The notes beneath the pieces were generated by a model. The model searched no databases. It saw nothing but the letters and a program-made list of their open reading frames with translations, and was not told where the DNA came from. The translations under genes and the position numbers were made by a program. Shown here one piece after another: positions 37,901-49,900 of a DNA stretch of 64,000 bases. Source of the DNA: Tigriopus japonicus (Eukaryota > Arthropoda > Copepoda > Harpacticoida > Harpacticidae). Where the stretch lies: assembly GCA_010645155.1 (NCBI GenBank), contig JAAGOF010000104.1, forward strand, positions 891,524 through 955,523, written 5' to 3'. The first letter of the stretch is position 1, and each line of letters starts with the position of its first letter.

Positions 37901-40900
37901 CATAATTCAATGGGAAACAACTTTACTTTTATTGTTTGTCATAAGTTTAGGTCCAGGGAAAAGTTATGTACCTAAAACCTTATTAATAATAACATTTTTC
38001 GATACACTAATTAATCCATATTTAGAGAACATTTAGTTGGATTCAAATTGAGTAAAAGTAGATTCATCAGCAGCTGAGTTATTTGACTTTGCATGATCCA
38101 TTTTTTACCCCAAAAAACCGAAAACGTTACACTTATATTAAAAAACAAATTCCCGAAGATTTCACGCAGCTTTTCAATGTCGCAAAAGAAAATGTTTTTT
38201 TTTAAGTTTTAAAGTTAGTTTTAAAATAGCTTAAAATGATATATAATATCCCTTTAAAGGCAATGAAGACAAGATTTTTGGAAACAATATTTCATAACGG
38301 ATCCGAGAATCCGAGTACACTTTGCTGTTTGTTTAAGCAAAAATTACAGAGAAATATGTTTAAAAGATTCCTATCCTTTTTTTGGGGGGGTGCGGATTTT
38401 TCAATACCGCTACAAGGAATGGGATTCCCTGTAAAGAGAGTTAATGATTAATATAGTTTCAATAATTAATGTTTATATAAAATTTGATCTACCAATGAGT
38501 TACTGTAGGCAGATCTATACAACCCTTGTACAGTGGGTTGGTCAGGAATAGTTTTTAAAAATTTGTCCAATCCTGCCTTAAATGCTGTTAGAGGATCAGC
38601 TCCTAAAATCCTAAAATCGACGAAGACCAATGGGTATCAAATTGAACAATGAAGGAGCCCGATAAAGAAGAGAGGAGGACTTCATTGATCGAACTAGCCT
38701 CGATTCCCTTGGATTTGGAGGTGCTCTTTTAGAACGCACGTAAAACTTCTACGATCGCTACAACTAATCTCAAATCCGGGGTTAGGACAGAGCCCATGAA
38801 TGCTCTTGAAAACATACAGTATCAGATACCTTTCATACCTTCTATGAGTACTGTACAACCCTAACTTCTGGAGCCTCTCCCAATATGAGAGCTCTCTCAT
38901 TCCTGCGATGTTCCTAGTGAAACATCTTTGGACCTGCTCGACCTTTTGCAAACCAGCCGAACTCATTGGAGCCCAAATGGGTGAGGCATATTCAAGATGC
39001 GGTTGAACCATCGACTTGTACAGAGTTAGCATCGTAATACTATTCAATTATACGATTTCTCGAAGGACCATGTTCAAAATGGATTAAATTTGAAACTTGG
39101 ATATTTGAAAAATTTGGTTAATGTTTGAAGTATAATCCAACTTTGGCAGAGCAAAATATTTTTTATCGAAAAGTGTATATCAAGGGCTTATTTAATTGAG
39201 GGAGTTTTGTGCCAATACTTCTGCCCGTTTCCGTACAATAGAAAAATGTGGCCTTTAGAAAGCTGTCAGATGTCCTTGCAAAGCAGACAAGTCATTCAAT
39301 CTCTTTAAGAACTTCATCGAAGAAGGTCAAGGTCATAAATGTCTCCAAAAGGTTGTATGCTCTTACTGATGGCTAGGGCTCTAAAAAACTAGCAAATATA
39401 TGCCCCAAAGATTGCAAACTAAATAAAATAAAGGAGATTAACAAACCACATCCATCATATTAGAAAGTTTTCAAAATCAATTGAACAATAAAGTTGACTT
39501 TCTTTCACAGATGTTCATTCCTCACTATCATTAAAACGCGAGGAAACAATGTAAAGTTCAACCTAGGACACTTGAAATTTTTGAGAATTCCCTTCGATAA
39601 TGTTTGGAATATCACAAACCAGAAACGTTAATGAAAATGGTCTAACGTTTATCTCATCTCTCTTAAAGAACTATTTTTGAGCTCTTAATTAATATTTAAG
39701 AATCAGTCATCTACTATTCAATTCCAATACCTGAAACAATGCAGTATCAAATCACCACAAGCAAAGAATCAAGAAAAATGGCCATCATTTGCTAAATCCC
39801 ATTTCGTTCAAGAAAATCTACGAAAATCTAGCTAGTAAACGAAAAACATAGAACGTTACAAAACAGCTTTGAAAATGCCTTGAAAAGTTTTGAGCGACCC
39901 CAGAAATACCTAACGATAACTATCTCCATTAAATTTCTTTACTGTCGTAAGTCTTGATCACAAAAAGGAGGATGCACATTCGAAATACAACCTTGGGTAT
40001 TGCCGCCTTTTTATGGGGTTGCTTGAGGATGACCTCTACTTTGAGAGTCTGTATGTTGTTTGAACTAGTTGGTTTGGTCCTTCGCTGAACAAACAAATTG
40101 CACATTTGCACGGAAGCTCTAGCGAAGCCAATTTAAAAAAAAAAATATCTTTATTCTTTGCTTTCCGACCTCAGACATACTAGAATATTTGTTAAATTTT
40201 CCAAGTTACTAATCAAGAAAAGGTTAGGAATATTACCACAGGATCATCAATGACCAACCTCTCATTTACAGGGTTGTCCAGGAGTTGAAGGTTCATTAGA
40301 CAACATTGATTTTCATGGTTTTAAAGCGAGTACAAGCAAAACACGGCTTTTAAATAATGATACTCTTTCATTGCAAACAATGTTGAACCCTTTTTAGGTT
40401 CGAAATATCCAGCTCTTTACTTTATTGGACTTGAGGGCCATCATGTACTTTCTCATTTTCTTGATCTAACTTTGAGTTTGTGACATACGGTTGAAATTTT
40501 CGCTCATATTTGCAAGCCCACTCCATATTTAACAAATGTTTTGGTAGATTCAATATGCACTGAACTTCTCAATGCATATTGAACACGTAAGAACAGAAAT
40601 TTTGTTTAATAAAGCTCAAAGATTGTAGGTCTTTTCTATTTCACTGGTTGCGCTAAAAAGACCTTTGTACAAGCGCAGTCCCATTTGCAGAGGAATAAAA
40701 GAGATTTGTTGTTGTTATTGTTGTTTATACTAGGTAATTCATTCAAAATATTGTGGTTTATGATCGAGTATTCCCAAGATGACCCGGAAGTCAATGGCTT
40801 TTTTTTCAGTGACCAATATCTAGCTAATTGTGGGCTTTCTATGAAAGACCAGGCCCTGTATTCTTACAATATTTGTTCTTACTACATATCCCAATTATCA

Positions 40901-43900
40901 TTGCTAGCCTTCCACTCCTGGAAATTAAGTGCTTGTTGATTAATCCAAGGATATCTAGAATTTACTGGATTGAACTCGGCCGATCAAGATCGAGTAGATT
41001 AGCAGCATAGGAAAAAGGGAAAAACGGGTCCTTTCCTTTTTTGTGTTGAAAATCTACTCGATTTCGGTCGGCCGTGAGAAGTCCATCAAATTTTAGATAT
41101 TCTTAATTAAACCAAGGGCATCTAGAATTTGCTGGACCGCTCACGGCCGACCAAGATCGAGTAGATTTACTACACGGAAAAAGGAAAAGCCCCGTTTTTC
41201 CCTTTTCTTGTGTACTAAATCGACTCGATCTTGGTTGCCGTGTTCAATCCAGTAAATTCTAGAAATCCTTGTTTAATCCCACAAACGTACGCTGGTCGAA
41301 GTCCACGAATAAACACAGACCAACATTGTTTTAGCAACGTCTTTCCTACCATAAAAGAAAAAAAAATCCTGCATGTTGTTTTTTTAGGCACTGAATATAT
41401 GCTTGCATTGTCCCAAACCTCAATCCAAGTGAGGGCAATTTTCTCCAGAATTAACCAGGATCCAAAATGAGGGGAAAAAATCCACTAATGCCCATGCATT
41501 AAAGGTGGGTTCGAGTCTTCTGGAAAGACGCACATGGTCACCCTTCCATGACAGGCATGGACAGAGGCACAGACCGAGACCGTTGGGAAGTATTCCACTT
41601 TCACGCGGCTCGTAAAAGCCTTGATTCGTGGTGACGATCTGGACAATGTGGAACAACGTGGCGGTCACAAAACTTCCAATCTGTTCCTTTAAGCCCCTTG
41701 GCTGAACACCAAGGTCCTATGAAATTTGTTTGAAATTTAGAAATCTCAGGTTTTCCAACAAGCTCTTAACTTAATGAAGTTGTTGACCAACAATGGGTCA
41801 CATGTTAAATACCTTATTTCAAATAGGTCAAAATTAGATTGCATGTTAGCTGCGCTTATTCAAGTCAGCCTCTGACCTGAATGAATTCTCGAGCACCTAA
41901 GGACATGAGCGCATACTTGAGAGATCTTACTCTGAATCATATTATTAACAACTAGCAAGATTAACGGTGCTCAAGTAAACACTAAATTCATCTGTTAAAT
42001 TCTAAGTATAATAAATGTGCTTTAAACCTTTTGTTTAGGAGAGTGGTCTGCCATGCCCAAAGCACTGTAAATACGTACATGGAAAATTAGAGCAGTAACT
42101 AGACTCTAGTTTTCCATGATACATGTCATTAAGGTCAGTGGTGTGTTCAGGTCCAGGCTCAAGACAAAGGTGGCAAAATAGATATATGTTTATTTCATTT
42201 ACGATTTGTACATGTTTTGCTATTCCACACTGTACATCTTGAGGTCTTTACTATTTTAATGAAACCTCTATTTTGTTAAGTAAGATCAGTTCTTCAATAT
42301 TTACAATCTTAACATTCTTGAAATACTTTTCTTGAAAATTACACAAGAAACGAATTTAGTGCAATGTGAACGTAATTGCTATGAAAAGTAATTGACGAAT
42401 GGACCTCTTTTCAAGGTTGTCTAATCGCAGAAGAAATACCAATGTACGTTTTTCTTGCAAGCTGGGTGTTCTTTTCTAACTTCTTGGCTGCTAACATACT
42501 GTGCGTAATTGACGTGATATATTATTACTCCCATCAATGTTTCCAGTGTATTTCTTCCCCAAGGCTCATAATCAGTTCTACAAAAAAGATTTTAGACTCC
42601 ATTGGTGGCCTCATTCTACTGCTAATCAATGGATGGAACAAGATTTGTTGTGGTACCCAATCAAGCTGTAACATTTCCAAGATATTTTAGTAACGTACAA
42701 ACCTAAAGCTTCTTTGGTATTGTGGGCACAATTGTGAATGCTTTTAATTGGGTCAACATGGATATTGCTATGCTCGGCAAACCTCAAAAATGTATTAAAA
42801 TTAAGACTTGGAGTGGGCAATTTCTACAAATTTTAGGATGAACATGGATCGCTGTAGGGGTGGGGGACACTATTTTACTGAAAATCCCATCAAAATCACA
42901 ATTTGGCTAGCCGAGAAATGAAAACTCTGAACAAAAAATTGTTGTCGCAGAGAAAAACAAACTCTACCCAATTTAATAATGAATTGGCTTGTGTTCAACC
43001 TAGGGATGGGTGAAACCGGCAATTTTGACATCGAAGCCGATACCGACACCAACCAAATTGCCAAAGTCGACACTGACACCGACACCGGTGTCAACACCAA
43101 CCTCGATACCAACCTCGACACCGGTGTCGACACCAACCTCGACACCGACACCGGCTATGAAAGTGTTTATGTAGTAAATTTTGCGTATTACACAAAATGC
43201 CGGCGTCAACACCTCGACATCAACACCGGCTTCTCGCCTACCCCTAGTTCACCGTTTGACTTGTTTCGGAGCCCATTTCGTCTAGATTGTTTTTTTTTCT
43301 TTTACTTGGGACTTTCCAACCATCAAATCTCAAAAATTTGCATAGATGCAAGAATTTGTATCCGAATAGTCTTACGCTCACCAGACTAAAAAGCATTAAC
43401 AGTAAGAATAACGTACTAAGTCCGAAGACTTTTAGCACGAGATTACGTCAGTTGTTTAGGGCATTTGGAAGTATAGTTGAAGCATTTTTGGCAGCATAGT
43501 AATACGCAGTAAAAACATGCTAGAGTATAGTTTCACCAAATGGCTACGTTTTTAATGGCAAAAACGCAACTTTTGTTCTGAGACTTTTCTCGAGCAAGAA
43601 TATTTGTTCTTGCCTATCATACTTCCAGATCCCCACAACAACCGACCAAATACGTGGCGCTTCTTTTGTGCTTAGTCGAGTAAATTGGATCAAAACTAAT
43701 TACCTATACAAACCTGGAAATAATGCCTCTGTTCTTGATGATATAGGGACAGGAAGTTAAGACGAATAAAACTGTCAAATTAAACGAAAAAAGACGAATA
43801 GAATTGCCTGATTAAACGAAAAAAGACGAATGAAATTTACCGATTAAACGAAAAAAGACGAATAAAAGTTCCCAACAGACGGATAAAAGAAAAAAAAAAT

Positions 43901-46900
43901 ATTTGCAAAATGGAAAAAATCGAATTAATTTCCCAAAAAGGCGAATGAACCTATATTATAAGAAAGAAGAAAAATTAAATGCCCGTCCAGACGAAAAAAG
44001 ACGTTTAAAGCTGATCCCACAAAATAGACGTTATGTTTGTCCCTATTGATAAGGACCAATCTGTCTGAACTGATCTGACTGTCAAAAACGGCGAAATCTT
44101 TGAAATTAAAAAAAAGAAAGTACCTAACAAGCAAGAATTAGCCAGTAGTACATATGTCAAATAAAAACCAAGAGTTAAAAATGCCTTTTAAAGGAACGTT
44201 TTTAGTACAGCTATACTTAAAATCCGATTTGCAAATCCAATAATTGTTATGATGGCCTTTTCAACCTAATAATGATCTTTTCTTTCTGTGTCTGTTGAGC
44301 AACTGTACGAGTACAAGTTAATCAATAAGTGTGGATTTTATTTTGTTGGTGCAAAACCGGAACTGACAATCAAAATCTTACATTGGCCTATGATTGGTGG
44401 GGTTGAACTTTCTTTGAAGTTTTTGTCTGCTTGGAAAATTGAAAAAAAGAAAAACACTGCAAGTGCTTGAAATCTAAGAAAATCCAAATTTTTGGCCAAT
44501 TAGACGAAAAAAGACGAATAAAATCCAACTTAGACGAAAAAAAATTCGCGACGAATAAAGACCAAAAAGACGAAAAAAGACGAATAAGTTTATTCGTCTT
44601 AAGTTCCTGTCCCTATTGATGAATCTCCAAATTAATTGAAATTCAAAGCAGAAAAATTGCGGAATTTAGAGACATTGTAAACTAAGTAAAGAAAATTGAA
44701 TTTAGCTTCGATTTTATTAGTTACTCGTTTATTGCGTTTGAATCCCATCGGATGTGCCAAAATCATATATGAACCGATCGAAAAAAACGCTCAAATAATT
44801 TCATTTGTGTTGGAGGCAATTCGATTCCGGGTTTTCAGATCCAAGCTATTTTAGAAATTAACATACAAATGACAGAAATTCGAAAAAAATACTCAGCCAA
44901 CAATTAGGCTACATAAAAACTCTGTAGCTCATTAATCCGTGTGCCCATCTATAATTCATTGAGAAAAGGATGCGGAATAGCTTTTCTATACCATACAGGC
45001 TTAAGATGCATCTATAATTGAAGGGGCTCATAATAGGAGAGAAAATGAAGAAAACTAATTAGTGAACCAAAAAGGCAAGCCAATATTGGGAAACTAGGGA
45101 GATCTTGAACAAAAAGGTGTTCAATATCTATGTTGCATTGGCAAAAGCACAAAAGACTGCCCTTATGAACTTTCCTACCCATCTTTTAGTTTAAAAAAAT
45201 AGTAATTGCTCACCTGTGAAGGCTTTCCACATGCCAATTGATTCCAATTCACTCTTAATTTTGCCCATGATGCGCCAAGTCAATAAGCTTTCACTCACAG
45301 CTCTCAAACGAGGAGGGTTCGTTCCTTCCCTATTCAATCCCACACTTCCACAACCGGGTGCCGAGCCCAAATACTCGAGTATCGGTTTCGAGCTCGGGTC
45401 CCAACTCATCACTAAATTGGCGAGGTTGCGTTCGTTTTCAGTGGGCTGAAGCATCCACGAGCCCACTTTTGGATCCAAAATAAGCCATGAAGGCGGAACG
45501 AGAAGGCCCAAGGTCAAGTAAAGAACCTTGAGTTGTGCTTTTGAATCAAACATAGCAACGTGTCTTTGGGTTTTAGTGCCTTCATTGAACACCTTGGCCA
45601 TGGCTTCGAGTTTACGCTTTAGGGTCAGAGACGAGTCCTGACTAGGCGGAGCTAACGAGTCATTACCAGTCTCATTTTCTGGATTAGGGTCCAAATGAAT
45701 GTAGAATACACTCTTAGGCTCCCAACTGACCGCTATTCCGACTAGTTTTAGAGCAAGTGATGACAAATAAAGTTGACCGAGGCCTTCGGATGAGTCGTGT
45801 TTAGTGTTTCGAAGGCTGCCTTTCCTCATTTTCCCACCAATGATTGCTCCTTTGGCCGTGTTTAATTGTGAAACATTCTGACACGCAAGTGCCAATGAAA
45901 ACATCGCTTGGGAGCTCCATTCTTGGAAGAAGGCCTCAAAAAGGACCTTTTGTGAGCACACATCAACTATTGTCAGGTCTTTGATTTGATTGGGAAGTGA
46001 GCATCCACTCATTTGTGGACTGGCACTAATGCCTTCAGAATCACTGTCCGACATAATTAGGAAACCAGGGCTAATTCGACTTTGGCCCTGGAGTCCTTTC
46101 CTAACTTGTCTTCGTTTGGATAATCTCACTGACTTCTCGGACTTTGGGGTGTCTGGAGTGTCTGCTTTGAGCAAAGGTCGAGAAAGTCTGGCCGACCTTA
46201 TTTGCGGGGATGGATTAGGTTCGATGTTTTTGTTGTTGGTGATTAACTTTCTAGGAAGGGGAACAATAAAACTGCCTTCTTTCTCGATGTCATCGCCTTC
46301 TGACATGTGAGTGTCCATCGCTCCTTCCAAGAAGGAATCTGATATCGTAAAGTCGGTCCTTTTATCCGAGTTCTTGGCATCCTCTTCAGCGTTCCCTTCA
46401 AATAAAAGAAGTTTAAACATTAACAAGTTTGGAGATGATCAGGATGTAATTGAAATTAATGAGAATTAATTAAGATAGAGGCCAAGTTATGAAAAACGTT
46501 CTTAAATAACGTTTCCAATTGATTGCCCAGAGGTGGGGAAAAACTTCGATTAAAATACGCATGAAGCCCGTTAGAGTGTTCAGTAAATACTCGTATATCA
46601 GGCATTCTTGTCATTCTTCATTTGACATTTTCAGTAGAATCGGACTATTGTTCGGAAAGGACAAACATTCAACCAAACTTTGATCCTCATTGAAATGAAT
46701 AACGAACAACCTCAGGTGCAATATAATTGATCACCGATTATCACCTCAAATCAAAACCAGTATGAAGACTCTTTAACGTCTTTTTGGGTCTTAGCCGAGA
46801 AAAAACTGAGACAATTGCTAGGGTTTTTGTGTTGCTCACAGCGATTCTTAAGGAATTAATCACAAGTAATAAAAGTTTATTTGCTCTTCAGAGCTCTCAC

Positions 46901-49900
46901 GGTGTGTTTTTGAGCTCAGGAAGTCATTTTTAAATTTCAAAAACCTTTGAGACCACTTTTGAGATGTGAATGCAACGCAGAGCATTTATTTGAATTCGGT
47001 TATATAGTTCACGGGCTAAAACACTGATGTTACTTAAAATGCACTAAAAAGTAAATATTTGAAAAATTACTTTGACGAAAGTCTTAGATGTACTAAGAGC
47101 AATGTTGTTCTTAAATATTTTGGAAATCTTTTTCGCGGATCTATTTTCAACGGCCTTTTTGATCGGCATTCTCGAGGGACCAAACAAGAGGGTCATTGCA
47201 TCAATTTAGACAAACGGCTAACAGGATTTCGACAATATTTTAGGTAGGCACACCCATAAGAATACTTGAGGATTGGATTAAGGAAAATGTTCAAACAGTT
47301 ATCTTTAAGTATGTTTTAAGTGACCTTATAACGTATTTTTGTCCGTGACCTAATCAACAGAATTCAAATTCATGTGCAGTATTGATTGCACTAATACCTC
47401 AAAAGTGGTCTCAAAATTTTTGGAAATTTAAAAATGACCACTTGAGCTCAAATACACACCGTGCTCTATTATACCACACGTGAATTTTGGATCCAATACC
47501 TTAGAATCTGACGAAACAATTCACATGTATCTCTACAATCACTTCTAAAAATATGGAAACCTAAATTGTTAACAGAAACCATCGAGAGGAATCAAATTCA
47601 TTACTGTGGGCGATTTTACTTGGCTTGATTTGAAGATAAAAGTAAGTCAAAAAAATCCGTGGAAAATTTCGGGTCTCTGTTGCTTCGATTTGCAATGAGA
47701 AAGAAGAAAAGGTGCAATTTGGCTAATCTTGGAACTGACTAAACCTTATGTGTACGTAGAGTCTAATGATAAATCCCAAATAATGAGCATATTTTGAGGT
47801 GCGGGATATAATTGACCGAAAAATTTACTTTGGGCCTCAAGTCTTAGCCCTGAACCAGGTAGTTTTTTAATCAACCTTTTGGTGGTCGACAACCCATGAC
47901 TAACTTTGACACAACTCTTAAAGAGTTGTGGACATTCAATTGTACATTAAAACTGGATTTACGTACAGTCAATGTTGGATAAAGGAATTTTGTCGTTTAA
48001 AACAACATTTGTTCTGGTATCGAGATTTATTTTAACTTCAAATGAACTTATGAACTATAGGTATCATTTGATCAACGGCAAATTTATTTTTACCCCCAAG
48101 AGATATTCTTGTATTGAGTATGGCACCTATATCCAGCTTTAATGGCTAGAATAATGTCCCTCAGCAACAACCATAGTCTATCATCAAGAGTTATTATATG
48201 AAGAGCTGAGATGTACTCCTTGTGTATGGTTTGGTCAGCAAAAAGTATGCTTATGTCAAGATTCAAGAGTCACGCTTTATTCGAGCGTTCAATATCTAGC
48301 TTTGACTGTGGTTGCCAGTACAGATGCTAAAAATGTCTTTAGTCGAAACCAATAACTTTGAAAACTAAAGGTCTGGACACAAAAAAGATCTAACAAAAAG
48401 ATTTTTGGACTAAATCCAAAATCCCTTGGATATCGATATAGAAGAACACTTTGAAATGTCGTAGAAAAAAGGGAAGAGACCCTCAAGAAAAGCTAAGAGG
48501 ATGGTCGAAGACATTCAAGTACGCCTGAAGGTGCAAATTTGGAACGTAAGAGCCTTTAGAGACTTTTTTGAAACAGCCAAAACTTTACACACAAAGGATC
48601 TTGGAACATAAAAGCGACAGGACATTTACATGGCAAAGCTTTGGACTTCATATATTCTTGACGAATTCTTGAGCATGCAACTGCTATTCTTATTCAGTTA
48701 GGTAATAATTGAAGCACAATCAAAGCTGGATGTAAAAATAATCGAGATCGCTGACCAATAAATGTTTTCAGTACATAACAGCTTTTAATATAAGATTGAC
48801 TCTGGATTTAAGAAAAATATTTTGGCTTTGCTGACCTACAACAATCTTATTATATCTGGCTTTGACTAGATGGTAAGTATTTTTTTCTTTGATCAAACAA
48901 TAAATGCCTCTTGCAGAAATGTGTTCCCAATACGTCTCAATGATTACATCCAAGGATTTCCAGTGAATGTTTTGAAAAGTAAAAAAGCAGGAGCCTATAA
49001 CTAGCATTACCCCAACCAACCAACAATCGATGACGTTCAAAGATTGCAGTAAGTTCTAGGCTTTTTTTTATTTTAAATCCATAATTTCAATTCTAAATTC
49101 AATTGGCCACTTTCGTCGATTTCTTGAAATAACCTACCCTGCCTAATGTTCGGTCAATTAACAATATGAATCAGTTCCAGACGCTTCCCCAATTATCGAA
49201 GACAACACGCCATCAGAAATGTACTCTCAACTCGTGCACTTAATTTGACCCAAAAAAGCTCATTATTAGTTACCTTTCCAGTTGTACACGGTCAATCACC
49301 TAGCAATTGCTTCCAATGATGTACTTTTGCTATTTCTATGAAAACCCTTGATCCATTTACCTTGGGAGGAAATTGGATCATCTCTCACTTGCGGCAAGAC
49401 TAATTGATCTGAGCCCGAAGAAAGTCTTAAAAGGAGTTCCTCGGAGCAAACTTCAAATCGTGGGGTTTCCGGGCATGAGCGATTAGATTGGAGGTCACGA
49501 TTGAGCACTGGTCTGTTCGCTTTACTGTGGGGAATCTCATTCAAAGGAAAACTTGATTCGTGAAAGAGGTCGGCTGAGAAGGCATCGTCTTGGCCGTCGT
49601 TCTTGAGCAATGGAGGAGTCCTGAGGATCGGTTTCGACATGCTGTTTGCCTCTTCCATTTCAGATTGAAAAATTTCATCAAGTTGGCCACTGACGTCAAA
49701 GGAATGCTGGATCATGTCTCCACCTTTGGATTCAACACGTGGAAGGTCTTCTGAAATGGATTTAGAAAAGCATGCATATGTTTATGTTTCAAGACCATCA
49801 TTTTTGCCCATGGAAGCAGGAAAGTGACAAGAGCAATAGGTAATGCAGAAGGTTGCTTCAAATGAGCGTTTTAAATCATACCGCCAGCGGTAAAACAGGG

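Larger units (their letters stand above)
37356..45213 (-). other. POLQ intron, 7.9 kb
   Basis: It is packed with repeats listed separately: a hairpin arm (37834), a LINE (38377), a four-arm palindrome (40938), a dispersed repeat (42880), and hAT-like elements at 43001 and 43744. I see nothing in 39048-40630 or 41279-42860. Confidence 0.65.

Noticed and set aside
43060..43212. Thr-Asp repeat protein frame (and Val-Ser and Val-Gly frames on the other strand)
   Set aside because: It is the translation of a GACACC minisatellite inside a hAT-like MITE, not a gene.
49296..49360. Extension of POLQ exon 8 past 49361
   Set aside because: The open frame continues, but the GTAAAT donor at 49360 is needed to keep phase with exon 9.
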